A DNA stretch of 64,000 bases from assembly GCF_902506205.1 (NCBI RefSeq), contig NZ_LR732816.1, forward strand, positions 2,278,536 through 2,342,535, given 5' to 3'. This stretch comes from Brevundimonas sp. G8. GTDB taxonomy: Bacteria; Pseudomonadota; Alphaproteobacteria; Caulobacterales; Caulobacteraceae. The position numbers were made by a program, and so were the translations under genes. The notes under the pieces were generated by a model. It made no database searches and was not told the origin of the DNA. It worked only from the letters and a program-made list of their open reading frames with translations. This document shows, piece after piece, positions 25,057 to 33,550 of this stretch; the first letter of the stretch is position 1, and the number at the start of each line of letters is the position of its first letter.

Positions 25057-26889
25057 TCAGTTCTCGCGCCCGACGGGGTAGAGCAGATAGTGGTCGTCGT
25101 AGAAGGGCGTGCGTTCGTAGAACCAGGCCAGACGCGCCTGCGGATCGGCCGCGAACGCCGCATCGCCAGCGACCTTAGCCTCGAACTCGGCCTTCAGCGC
25201 GGGGTCGGCCGTCATCATCTTGTCCGCCAGCGGCGCGATGGCGTAGGCCTCGATATATTCGACCCGGCTCATGACCTCGGGGAACATGCCCCAGGCGAAG
25301 AAGCTCTCGCTGGACTGCGGCTCAAGCAACAAGACGACGATGTCGCCCAGCGGCTGATCCGTCGGCACCCGGACCGAACCGGTGGGGAAGGTCCAGTCGC
25401 GCTTCTCGACCTCGACCGCTTTCACCGAGGCCTGGACGTGACCCTCGTTGGTCCGGGTCGCCAGCTTGGGCTCGACCAGCCGCAACATCGACAAATTGAC
25501 TGTGCGCGGCGCCTCGACCGTCTCCATCGCGATCCCGTGCGTCTTCAGCCGTTCGATGATGTCGGTGCGATAGCCCGGCACCCAATAGGCGGTCGGCCGC
25601 GTCAGTGTCAGGGTCGGCTTTGAGCCATAGAAAGGCATCTGCCACAGCTCGGGATCCGGTTGTCCCAGCCAGCGGATTTCTTTCCGGCCCGAGGCGGGGC
25701 TGTCGTACATCTCGTACAGGATGCCCTTGAACGGCCGGGTGGAGGACGGCGTCTCGTCGGCCTCGAAGTTGGCGGGGATCTGCGCGGGGCGCAGGGCCTC
25801 GTCCTGATCGGTCGCGGCCCTCAGATCCGCCCCCTGATCGGCCAGCAACCGCATCGCCTCCTCGATGAAGACATAGGTGCCCAGCACCCGCTGCTCGTGC
25901 GGCTTCAGGCTGTGGTTCTCGATCAGAATGGTCGGCACATGCGCCGCCGAGCCCCAGCCGTTCGAGAACCGCTCGCCCAGGCCGCCGTCCGACAGACCCT
26001 TCCTGGGCTCGTCGTCATCCATGCCGAACACCAGTTCGCCGGGGATATGGCCCTCGCGCTCCAGCGCCGTGTTCATCGCCGGCTTGAAGATCGAATCCAG
26101 CCAGGCCGAGCCGTTGGGCGAGCGGCTGAACGCCCCGTCCTCGCCGTTGAAGCCGTAGGTGACGTCGTACTGGTAATCCATGCCGTCGGTGACGTGGACG
26201 TCCACATACAGGTCCGGCCGGTATTTCAGGATCAGGCCGCGAACCGCCCGCATCTCGGGCTGGTCCAGTTTCAGATAGTCGCGGTTCAGGTTCTGGTTGG
26301 TCGCCGTGTTACGCCAGCCCTGGATACGCGGCCCGCGCTGGTTGGGGCGGGAATAGGCGCTGGCCCGCTCATGGCCATCAACGCTCAGGATCGGGATTAG
26401 GATCAGGTTGACCCGGTCCAGCAGGGCGTCCTTGCCGTAAAAGGCGATGTCGCGCAGCAGCATCATGCCCGCGTCCTTGCCGTCGATCTCGCCGGGATGG
26501 ATGCCGGCCTGGATCATCAGCACCGGCTTGGCCGGATCGAACGCAGCGCCGTCCTTGGAGGCGATTACCGCATAGATGGGCCGCCCCTCGGGCGAGACGC
26601 CGAACTGCTCGATGCGGATCAGGTCGCTGGCCTGATCCAGACGGTCGAACCAGGCGCGGGTATCGACGTAGTCGGGGCTGAAATCATGCGCCGGATCGGC
26701 CTCGAACGCTGTGACCCACGGGTCGCTCGCGTCGCGCAACAGGGCCTTGGACGCCCCATCCCAGGCCGGCGCGGGCGGCAGGAAGGCCTGGTCCCAGGGG
26801 GCGGTGTTGGGAAGCGTCTGGGACATGGCGGGGCTCACGCTACAGGCAAGGGCGGCAAGGAAGGCCGAAACCAGAAGAGGGGACTGCAT
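25057..26889 (-). CDS. Secreted M14-family zinc carboxypeptidase-like protein
   Basis: A 610-aa exported protein: the start MQSPLLVSAFLAALACSVSPAM is a signal peptide with likely cleavage after AMS. The M14 metal motif is HPGE (His131, Glu134) with the third ligand His232 in DVHVTDG, and NRDYLK provides the substrate carboxylate site (Arg203). A candidate general-base Glu is in TILIENHSL. The protein is long for M14 and has a C-terminal extension of about 200 residues of unknown fold. The ATG at 26889 is preferred because upstream sequence has no signal-like features. Confidence 0.87.
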   Translation of the reverse strand: MQSPLLVSAFLAALACSVSPAMSQTLPNTAPWDQAFLPPAPAWDGASKALLRDASDPWVTAFEADPAHDFSPDYVDTRAWFDRLDQASDLIRIEQFGVSPEGRPIYAVIASKDGAAFDPAKPVLMIQAGIHPGEIDGKDAGMMLLRDIAFYGKDALLDRVNLILIPILSVDGHERASAYSRPNQRGPRIQGWRNTATNQNLNRDYLKLDQPEMRAVRGLILKYRPDLYVDVHVTDGMDYQYDVTYGFNGEDGAFSRSPNGSAWLDSIFKPAMNTALEREGHIPGELVFGMDDDEPRKGLSDGGLGERFSNGWGSAAHVPTILIENHSLKPHEQRVLGTYVFIEEAMRLLADQGADLRAATDQDEALRPAQIPANFEADETPSSTRPFKGILYEMYDSPASGRKEIRWLGQPDPELWQMPFYGSKPTLTLTRPTAYWVPGYRTDIIERLKTHGIAMETVEAPRTVNLSMLRLVEPKLATRTNEGHVQASVKAVEVEKRDWTFPTGSVRVPTDQPLGDIVVLLLEPQSSESFFAWGMFPEVMSRVEYIEAYAIAPLADKMMTADPALKAEFEAKVAGDAAFAADPQARLAWFYERTPFYDDHYLLYPVGREN

Positions 26890-26954
26890 GGCCTTTCGTG
26901 AGCCGATTGCGCCCGGCTTACAAGAAGGCGGCTGACAAGGGGCTGGGCAAGGTT

Positions 26955-27593
26955 TCAACCGCCGCCGCCCAGCGCGGGCGCCCACCCACCGGCCTTGAGC
27001 AGCAGCGCCGCCGAGTTCCCCATCTGCCAAAGGCTGTAGAGCAGCACGACGGCCAGAGCTCCGACAGCCACCCTGCGCCAGGGTGCGAACGCCGCCGTCG
27101 CCGTGCCGATCACGAAGATGGCGACGCCGACCCACAGGCGCACCGAACTGGCGATCTGGGCGAAGCCGGGATCGAGCTGGGCCAGGATAACCACAACCAC
27201 GGCGACGATCAGATTGGCCGCCAGGATACAGCTGAACACCAGCCGCCGGTTGGCCCAGAAATGGTCGTCCAGGTCCATCCGCTCGTCGCCGCCCTCAGCC
27301 GAAACGCGCGGGAAGGTCACGCTGGCGGCGACATAGAAGGTCGCGGCGATGCTGAGCGAGATCAGCAGCACGAAGGTGTTGAACGGCGCGCCCCGGAAGA
27401 TGACCCAGGCCTGGTTCCAGAAGGTGGCGATGTCGATGGCCACGAACAGGGCCAGCATCGGCGTCAGCCAGCCGAACCGAATCCGCTGCTTCTCATGCAG
27501 GACCCGCGCGAACCCGCCCACCAGTTCGGCGACCGACAGGCCCAGCAGCAGGCCATAAAAACTGAAGAAGAATTCGAATGCGCTCACAGCCAT
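26955..27593 (-). CDS. Multi-pass membrane protein of unknown function
   Basis: A 212-aa protein with about six predicted transmembrane helices: an N-terminal pair (FEFFFSFYGLLLGLSVAEL), PMLALFVAIDIATFW, TFVLLISLSIAATFYVAAS, then VFSCILAANLIVAVVVVILA and two more near the C terminus, which ends in four glycines. No enzymatic motif is recognised. Codon usage fits the genome. It is upstream of the M14 peptidase gene on the same strand, with a 65-nt gap. Confidence 0.75.
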   Translation of the reverse strand: MAVSAFEFFFSFYGLLLGLSVAELVGGFARVLHEKQRIRFGWLTPMLALFVAIDIATFWNQAWVIFRGAPFNTFVLLISLSIAATFYVAASVTFPRVSAEGGDERMDLDDHFWANRRLVFSCILAANLIVAVVVVILAQLDPGFAQIASSVRLWVGVAIFVIGTATAAFAPWRRVAVGALAVVLLYSLWQMGNSAALLLKAGGWAPALGGGG

Positions 27594-27687
27594 CCCCCGA
27601 TGTCAGGGGGCGATAGCTAGACCGTTTGGCGCCGCATCGCCAGTCCGCCGCCTCCATCGCTTGCGAGCGACGGAGGCGGCGATCTCA

Positions 27688-28620
27688 TCAGGCGGGCATT
27701 TCGACGTCGTTCATGCGATCGATGGCGCGATTGTAGTCGTCCACGATGCTTTCGCGCTCATAGTCGCTCTGGCTCTGCTTGTAGTCGCGCCACGAGCCGA
27801 TCATCGAGTCGACATAGCCGGCGATGGAGCCGAACTCCGACTTGTTCTCATCGTCTGCAGGCAGGCCGGCTTCGGCCGTGCGCAGCTTGGCGGCTGCGGC
27901 GACGAATTCGGGAAGCAGGCGATCCGCTTCGGCCGCATTGTCCTCGATCACGGCGGTGGTGAAGTGGTCGGCCTTCTGCATGGCGTCGATCAGGCTGGCC
28001 TCGGCGGGGTGGCCTGACTTGGTCAGGGCCTCGATCTTGGCCGCATTGCTGGCGCGCTGATACTCGCTCAGGGCCGCATCCAATTCGCTGATCCCCGCGA
28101 TCGCGCCCTGATAGGCCGTCATCAGCGCGGCGTGGGCCGCCTTGCCCTTGGCCAGACCGTCTTCGCGATAGGCGCGGGATTCATAATAGGGGTCCAGCGT
28201 CTTCCACTGAGCCAGCAGGGCTTCCAGTTGCGGCAGCAGCTTGTCGACCGCCGCATCGGTGCGTTGGCTCTGGTTACCGCCTGACAGCGCCTTGCCTTCC
28301 TTCAGCTTCTCGATGGCCGTTTCCAGCGTGGTGATGTTCTCGGGGAAAGAGATCGAGCTGGTCGTGCTGGCGTTCGGGATATCCAGCTTCTGATAGCTGT
28401 CGAAGTTTTCCGGCACGCCCCAGTGTTCGTCGATCAGCTTGTTGAAGCCTTCGGTATAGAGACCCTGCTTCTGCTGCGTGGCCTCATTGCCCGTCGCGGC
28501 GCTGACCGACTGAGGTTTCCCATCGGCCCCGCCTTTGGCGTCGCCCTGTCCGCAGGCCGCAAGGCCCATCGTCATCGCGCAGACCAAGGCCATGGCGCTA
28601 ACAGCTGTCCGAGACTTCAT
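27688..28620 (-). CDS. DUF3829 (YiiG-like) lipoprotein
   Basis: A 310-aa predicted lipoprotein (MKSRTAVSAMALVCAMTMGLAAC, lipobox LAAC) with a helical mature domain starting around EGFNKLIDEHWGVPENFDSYQKL. This layout, with a conserved YxxxI near the start, looks like the DUF3829/YiiG family. Function is unknown. GGAAGGGA lies upstream of the ATG at 28620. An imperfect Fur-like palindrome is found about 100 nt upstream (28721-28735). Confidence 0.8.
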   Translation of the reverse strand: MKSRTAVSAMALVCAMTMGLAACGQGDAKGGADGKPQSVSAATGNEATQQKQGLYTEGFNKLIDEHWGVPENFDSYQKLDIPNASTTSSISFPENITTLETAIEKLKEGKALSGGNQSQRTDAAVDKLLPQLEALLAQWKTLDPYYESRAYREDGLAKGKAAHAALMTAYQGAIAGISELDAALSEYQRASNAAKIEALTKSGHPAEASLIDAMQKADHFTTAVIEDNAAEADRLLPEFVAAAAKLRTAEAGLPADDENKSEFGSIAGYVDSMIGSWRDYKQSQSDYERESIVDDYNRAIDRMNDVEMPA

Positions 28621-28720
28621 GTGATTTTCCCTTCCTGGACCGGCCAAGGTTCAGCTTGGCCGGAGTGGACAAGGAGAACGCTACGGCCAAGGTCAGGTTC
28701 TCGGGAAACCGCCAATTAAG

Positions 28721-28735
28721 TGCGAGTAAATCGCA
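28721..28735. promoter_or_regulatory. Possible iron-regulator palindrome
   Basis: TGCGAGTAAATCGCA is a 15-bp sequence with perfect 5-bp arms (TGCGA and TCGCA) around a 5-nt centre. It resembles TGCGAAT-type Fur family operators reported in alphaproteobacteria, from memory. It lies between the divergently read DUF3829 lipoprotein and the small membrane protein gene at 28848. Either could be the target. Confidence 0.3.
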
Positions 28736-28847
28736 AGTGGTTGACTGGCCACGGTTTTCAGGCCGCCGAAAATTCGCCTTTGGATTGTCGGGAGCCAATC
28801 AAGCTTGACCGCATTGTTTCTCCATCGCCGTCAGCTTCGGACCCGTC

Positions 28848-29132
28848 ATGCACCAGATCATTGCCCTCGCTGTCACCCTCCTCATCGCCCTGCTGCTTAA
28901 TGGCGTCGCCGCCGCCAAGATGGTTTCGGTCGGCTATTGGGGCGGGGCGCTCGGTGCGCTGTTCGTGGGTCCGGTGATCGTCTTCTACGCGGTTCACACC
29001 CTCGTCTATTTCGTTGTGCGGCTGATCAGGGGCAAGGACCGGGTGCGGTCCTACACCCGGTCGCGGATCAACTATGTCGCCGCCGCCGTGGCCATCCTGG
29101 GCGTCCTCGGGGCGGCGGCCGGTCCCGCCTGA
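28848..29132 (+). CDS. Small membrane protein (94 aa)
   Basis: The protein starts MHQIIALAVTLLIALLLNGV and has about three transmembrane helices (residues 4-24, 28-60 and 77-93), with a basic loop RLIRGKDRVRSYTRSR. No known family is recognised. The ORF has high G+C third positions. No clear Shine-Dalgarno sequence is seen. Its stop lies 1 nt from the convergent ubiD stop, which supports a real gene boundary. Confidence 0.65.
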   Translation: MHQIIALAVTLLIALLLNGVAAAKMVSVGYWGGALGALFVGPVIVFYAVHTLVYFVVRLIRGKDRVRSYTRSRINYVAAAVAILGVLGAAAGPA

Positions 29133-29133
29133 T

Positions 29134-30663
29134 CTATTTCCAGATCGGGGCGCTGTCGCCGGGCAGGCCCAGTCGGTCCCACATGTCGGAAACCCGCTCG
29201 ATCACGGCCTCGTCCATGCGGATTTCCTCGCCCCATTCGCGCTTCGTCTCGGGGGGCCACTTGTCCGTGGCGTCCAGGCCGATCTTGGATCCCAGGCCGC
29301 TCTCGGGGCTGGCGAAGTCGAGGTAGTCGATGGGCGTCGATTCGATCACGGTGATGTCCCGCGCCGGGTCCATCTTGGTCGAGATGGCCCACATGACGTC
29401 CTTCCAGTCCCGGGCGTCGATGTCGTCGTCCACGACGATGACCCACTTGGTGTACATGAACTGGCGCAAATAGCTCCAGACGCCCAGCATCACCCGCTTG
29501 GCGTGGCCCGGATAGGCCTTCTTCATCGACACCACGGCGATGCGGTAACTGCACCCCTCTGGCGGCAGCCAGAAGTCCGTGATCTCCGGAAACTGATGGC
29601 GCAGCAGGGGAATGAACACCTCGTTCAGCGCCTCGCCCAGCACGCTCGGCTCGTCCGGCGGCCGACCGGTGAAGGTGGTCAGATAGATGGGGTCGCGGCG
29701 CATGGTGATGGCGCTGACCTGAAATACCGGAAATTTCTCTACCGAGTTGTAATAGCCGGTGTGGTCGCCATACGGACCTTCGTCCTCGAACTCGTCCAGC
29801 AGGACATGGCCCTCCAGCACGATCTCGGCCTGGGCCGGCACCATCAGCGGCACGGTCTTGCACGGCACCAGCTCGGCCTTGGCGCCGCGCATGAGGCCCG
29901 CGAACTGATATTCCGACAGGGTGTCCGGCACCGGCGTCACCGCCGCCAGGATCGTGCCCGGATCGGCCCCCAACACCACGGCGCAGGGCAGGGGCTCGCG
30001 CTTTCCGGCCTTCTTGTGCCGGGCATAGTGTTGGGCCCCGCCCCGGTGGGCCAGCCAGCGCATGATGGCCTTGTCCTTGCCCAGCACCTGCATCCGATAG
30101 ATGCCCAGGTTGAAGTCGTCCTCGCGGTCGTCGCTCGGTCCCTTGGTGACGACCAGGCCCCAAGTGATCAGGGGCGCCGGCTCGCCGGGCCAGCACGACT
30201 GGACGGGCAGGGCGGTCAGGTCGATCTGGTCACCCTTCAGCACCACCTCCTGCACCGGTGCCTTCTTCACCACCTTGGGCCGCATCGACATGACGGTCTG
30301 CATCAACGGCAGCATCTCCATCGCGTCGCCCAGGCCGCGCGGCGGCGTCGGATTGCGCAGGAAGGCCAGCAGCTCCCCGACCTCGCGCAGCTCGCCTGCC
30401 GTCGTCCGGTCCTTGCCCTCCAGCGTCACGCCCATGGCGACCCGCTTCACCGTGCCGAACAGATTGGCCAGGCAGGGGATGGGGCTGATCGTGCCGTCCG
30501 GCATGACCGGCTTTTCGAACAGCACCGCCGGCCCGCCGTTCCGCAGCAGCCGGGTCTGGATCTCGGTCATCTCCAGCACGGTGGAGACGGGTTCGGACAC
30601 CCGCACCAGCTCGCCCTTGGCTTCCAGCTGGTCGATGAAGTCACGCAGGGATTTGTAGGCCAT
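29134..30663 (-). CDS. ubiD: UbiD-family decarboxylase
   Basis: A 509-aa prenylated-FMN-dependent decarboxylase. It is likely 3-octaprenyl-4-hydroxybenzoate carboxy-lyase of ubiquinone synthesis. Visible features are [19 protein letters not shown] with the prFMN-binding Arg region, the catalytic Glu segment [15 protein letters not shown], and the C-terminal [19 protein letters not shown]. Length is normal. The ATG at 30663 ([10 protein letters not shown]) is chosen over an upstream in-frame codon. No ubiX is seen in the window. Confidence 0.95.
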   Translation of the reverse strand: MAYKSLRDFIDQLEAKGELVRVSEPVSTVLEMTEIQTRLLRNGGPAVLFEKPVMPDGTISPIPCLANLFGTVKRVAMGVTLEGKDRTTAGELREVGELLAFLRNPTPPRGLGDAMEMLPLMQTVMSMRPKVVKKAPVQEVVLKGDQIDLTALPVQSCWPGEPAPLITWGLVVTKGPSDDREDDFNLGIYRMQVLGKDKAIMRWLAHRGGAQHYARHKKAGKREPLPCAVVLGADPGTILAAVTPVPDTLSEYQFAGLMRGAKAELVPCKTVPLMVPAQAEIVLEGHVLLDEFEDEGPYGDHTGYYNSVEKFPVFQVSAITMRRDPIYLTTFTGRPPDEPSVLGEALNEVFIPLLRHQFPEITDFWLPPEGCSYRIAVVSMKKAYPGHAKRVMLGVWSYLRQFMYTKWVIVVDDDIDARDWKDVMWAISTKMDPARDITVIESTPIDYLDFASPESGLGSKIGLDATDKWPPETKREWGEEIRMDEAVIERVSDMWDRLGLPGDSAPIWK

Positions 30664-30673
30664 GCCGGGACGC

Positions 30674-31336
30674 TTAGGCGGGACGCGGCCCGCTGTCACG
30701 CGCTGCGCGTCCCATCACCCGATCCACCCCCACCAGCGCCAGCCCCACCACCAGGAACAGACCCAGCATGGCCACGGCCCAGAAGCCGGTCTTGGCCCAG
30801 CCCAGCACGGGCACGTTCATGAACCAGTAGGGCCACCAGCCCGAGGCGAAGCCGTGGATCACCGTCCAGCCGGTGTAGATGACGGGAAACGCCAGCCACT
30901 TCACCGGATCGCGCCACCGCAACAGGCCCTTGGGCGTGAACATCAGCCAGTCCAGCACCACCGCGATCGGCATCACATAGTGCAGCAGGCCGTTGGCCGC
31001 CCAAGCCAACCCTTGCGGATCCCAGACGTGCGACAGCAGGAAATGATAGGTCAGGCCGACTACGGCGATATACATGGCGAGAGCCGCGCGTACGCCCTCG
31101 CTGGCCGCCCATCGCCCCAGCCGGCTCTCGGGCCGAACCAGCGGCGCGGTCAGGGCCAGCGCCGCCAGAACATTGGTCAATATGGTGAAATAGCTGAAGA
31201 AGTTGACGGTCAGGCCCGGCATCGCCTTGAGCGGTTCAGGCCCGACCATCAGGATATATTGAAGCGCCAGTGCAGCCCAGCCGACGACCGCAAAGGTTGA
31301 ACGCCACAGCCTGGGCCGGTCTCTTGCACGCAGCAC
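30674..31336 (-). CDS. Pr6Pr-family membrane protein
   Basis: A 220-aa protein with about six predicted transmembrane helices. Features such as [34 protein letters not shown] and [19 protein letters not shown] are typical of the Pr6Pr (FAR-17a/AIG1-like) family. The function is unknown; eukaryotic relatives hydrolyse hydroxy fatty acid esters, but no bacterial activity is assumed. It ends 10 nt before the ubiD start on the same strand. Confidence 0.85.
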   Translation of the reverse strand: MLRARDRPRLWRSTFAVVGWAALALQYILMVGPEPLKAMPGLTVNFFSYFTILTNVLAALALTAPLVRPESRLGRWAASEGVRAALAMYIAVVGLTYHFLLSHVWDPQGLAWAANGLLHYVMPIAVVLDWLMFTPKGLLRWRDPVKWLAFPVIYTGWTVIHGFASGWWPYWFMNVPVLGWAKTGFWAVAMLGLFLVVGLALVGVDRVMGRAARDSGPRPA

Positions 31337-31354
31337 GGGCGCCTCCGTCGTCGA

Positions 31355-32197
31355 TCAGGCGCCAGTCTTGTCCCATTCGAACGCCGGGTCCAGCCAGTCG
31401 CCCAGTCTTTCGCCGCGATCCAGCGCATCCATCCGCTGCATCTCCTCGTCCGTCAGGGCGAAATCGAAGATGTCGAAGTTCTCGCGCGCCCGGCTTTCCT
31501 TGGTGGTGCGAGGAATGGCGATGATGCCGTGCTGGATCAGCCAACGCAGGGTGATCTGGCCGTTGGTCTTGCCGTGCGCCTTGGCCAGTTCGCTGATGGT
31601 GGCGTCGTCGGCGATCTTGCCCTGGGCCAGCGGCGACCAGGCGGTGATCGACGAGCCCAGCTCGGCCGCCGTGGCGACCAGCTGGTCGATGCCGAGATAG
31701 GGATGGTGCTCGACCTGATCGGTCAGCAGACGCGCCTTGGACAGGCCCTGCGCCTGACGAAACTCCTTGGACGGGAAGTTGGACAGGCCGATCGACTTCG
31801 TCAGCCCCGCGTCCTTGGCGGCGTTCAGGGCGCCCAGCGTTTCCTCGAACGACGGCGTCGTCTTGGGCCAGTGCAGCAGCAGCAGGTCCGGCGTCGTGCC
31901 CAGGCTGGCCGCCGATTCCTCGGCCTGTTTCAGCAGGGCGTCATGGGCGAAATGCTCGACCCAGATTTTGGTGGTCAGAAACAGGTCTTCGCGCGCCACG
32001 CCCGAATCGCGAATGCCTTCGCCCACCGCCTGCTCGTTTTTGTAGATCCAGGCGGTGTCGATGTGGCGATACCCGATCCGCAACGCCTCGGCGACCATGC
32101 GCCGCGCATCGTCGGGCTCCAGCTGCCAGGTGCCGAAACCGAGCAGGGGGATTTCCACGTCGTCGACGGTGATGGTGGGTTGGTCGCCATAGGCCAT
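31355..32197 (-). CDS. Aldo/keto reductase
   Basis: A 280-aa NADPH-dependent reductase with a TIM-barrel fold. The AKR tetrad is visible: Asp and Tyr in DTAWIYKNE, Lys in TTKIW and His in LLLHWP. Also seen are GFGTWQLEPD, GLSNFPSKEF and the C-terminal cofactor loop IPRTTKESRARENFDIFDF. Length fits the family. The substrate is not predictable; 2,5-diketo-gluconate reductase-like and methylglyoxal-type activities are possible. The ATG at 32197 is preferred. Confidence 0.93.
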   Translation of the reverse strand: MAYGDQPTITVDDVEIPLLGFGTWQLEPDDARRMVAEALRIGYRHIDTAWIYKNEQAVGEGIRDSGVAREDLFLTTKIWVEHFAHDALLKQAEESAASLGTTPDLLLLHWPKTTPSFEETLGALNAAKDAGLTKSIGLSNFPSKEFRQAQGLSKARLLTDQVEHHPYLGIDQLVATAAELGSSITAWSPLAQGKIADDATISELAKAHGKTNGQITLRWLIQHGIIAIPRTTKESRARENFDIFDFALTDEEMQRMDALDRGERLGDWLDPAFEWDKTGA

Positions 32198-32250
32198 GGG
32201 GCGCGCCTTCGCTGCGTTCAGGGAGCGTGTAATTAGGCGCCCGACCTCGT

Positions 32251-32595
32251 TCAGGTAAGACGCAGATGCTGTTTCGACAGACTTTTCGGCGCGACCTTGC
32301 GCCATCGCCTGTCCAGCGCCGCCTTCAACCAGACGGGATCGACCGTCGCGATCCGCGCCAGGACGATCGGATAGTCGCGATAGTGGTCGGTGAAATGAAA
32401 CGTCGCCGGGTCCATTTCGATCAGCAGGTCGCGCTCATCGCGATTGTCCAGATGCACCACGATGCTGTCGTCCAGCGCAGGCCTCAGCCAGGTGAAGAAC
32501 TTCCCCGCAACCTTGTACGACGCCTCGCCATAGGACACGCCGTCCTCCACGCTGGGGAACGACAGCAGCAGGGCGCGGACCTCATCGTGGGTCAT
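32251..32595 (-). CDS. MmcQ/YjbR-family protein
   Basis: A 114-aa protein with the YjbR fold signature: EVRALLLSFPSVEDGVSYGEASYKVAGKFFTWL, HLDNRDERDLLIEMDP and ARIATVDPVWLKAALDRRWRKVAPK. These proteins are annotated as DNA-binding on structural grounds, with unclear function. The start codon overlaps the stop of the upstream SPFH gene (ATGA), suggesting coupled translation. Confidence 0.88.
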   Translation of the reverse strand: MTHDEVRALLLSFPSVEDGVSYGEASYKVAGKFFTWLRPALDDSIVVHLDNRDERDLLIEMDPATFHFTDHYRDYPIVLARIATVDPVWLKAALDRRWRKVAPKSLSKQHLRLT

Positions 32596-33317
32596 CGGCG
32601 GCGGTCGTCGCCCAGCACGACGGTCGCGGCCTTGGCGTTCTCGACCGTCTTGAGCAGGCGCAACTGGGCCAGTTCGGGATTGTCCTTCAGCAAGCGCGCC
32701 GCATTGGCCAGTGAGCGCAGGGAGGCCTGTTCGCCACGGGCGCGTTCCAGGGCGGCGAGACCTTCCAGACGCGCGCGTTCGACCTCGGTCATCAGGCGGC
32801 GCAGTTCGGGTGGCAGGATGACGGCCGTGATCTGGGCCTGTTCGATGCGTGCGGCGCCGACCGTGTCGCCCAGCAGGGCGGCGAAGGCGGCGCTGGCGTC
32901 TGGCGACTGCGCCAGCAGGGCCTCCAGCGTCATTTCGCCCGCCAACCGCGTCAGGGCGACGCCGGCGGCCAGGTCGATCTGGGGTTCGACCGGCTCCCGG
33001 ATCGACCGTTCGGCGTCCTCGATCCGATAGATGACGGCGGCGGCCAACCTCAGGGCCATGCGTTCGGACGACATCACGTCGGCGCGGATCATGTACACTT
33101 GGCGATCCAAGGTGACGGGCTGGACATGCAGATTGCGGCCGGTCTTCCACAGCCAGTGAACGCCGGGATCCAGCAGACGCTCATAGACGCCGTCCACATA
33201 GAGGGCGCCGCGCTGCCAGGCGTTGATCCTGATGCGCCGACGGCCGCTCAGCAGCGCCACGGCGACAGCGACTGCCACGACGACGGCGACGGCCGACAGA
33301 CCCCAGGAATCGAACAT
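32592..33317 (-). CDS. SPFH/Band 7 domain (slipin-like) membrane protein
   Basis: A 241-aa protein with one N-terminal transmembrane helix (residues about 5-24) followed by an SPFH/Band 7 domain: the pattern INAWQRGALYVDGVYERLL, DRQVYMIRADVMSSERMAL and AQITAVILPPELRRLMTEVERAR, ending in a helical tail that would allow oligomer formation. Such proteins organise membrane microdomains. No NfeD partner is adjacent. GGAGG lies 5 nt upstream of the chosen ATG. Its stop overlaps the YjbR-family gene start by 4 nt. Confidence 0.85.
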   Translation of the reverse strand: MFDSWGLSAVAVVVAVAVAVALLSGRRRIRINAWQRGALYVDGVYERLLDPGVHWLWKTGRNLHVQPVTLDRQVYMIRADVMSSERMALRLAAAVIYRIEDAERSIREPVEPQIDLAAGVALTRLAGEMTLEALLAQSPDASAAFAALLGDTVGAARIEQAQITAVILPPELRRLMTEVERARLEGLAALERARGEQASLRSLANAARLLKDNPELAQLRLLKTVENAKAATVVLGDDRRR

Positions 33318-33498
33318 GCATCCTCCGATCGGGATGCCCGGCGCCGCGGCGGAAGGGCGGGGGCGCGAAGCCCGCATGGCCCGTCCACGGCTTGCCTTTC
33401 GGCCGGCGCCGGGCGTCCTTCTTGTGACCAAACACGTGAGGCGTCCCTTTGCGGCTGACCGCGCCCGTGACCGGGCGTCGCGCCAAGACGACCTCTGA

Positions 33499-33512
33499 CG
33501 GGGCAAGAGCCC
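33499..33512 (-). terminator. Short hairpin downstream of ggt
   Basis: GGGGC and GCCCC are separated by AAGA in the gap after the ggt stop. The stem is short and no U-tract follows, so terminator function is weakly supported. The rest of the gap to the SPFH gene start shows GC-rich partial palindromes (such as GGCGCCGG) but no gene. Confidence 0.3.
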
Positions 33513-33550
33513 CGCCTCACCTTACCGCCGCGCGACCCGGCGTCCAGCCT

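Noticed and set aside
33318..33550. Small gene in the SPFH-ggt gap
   Set aside because: Open frames here are Arg/Pro-rich shadows with no ribosome binding site or recognisable protein; only weak hairpins are seen.
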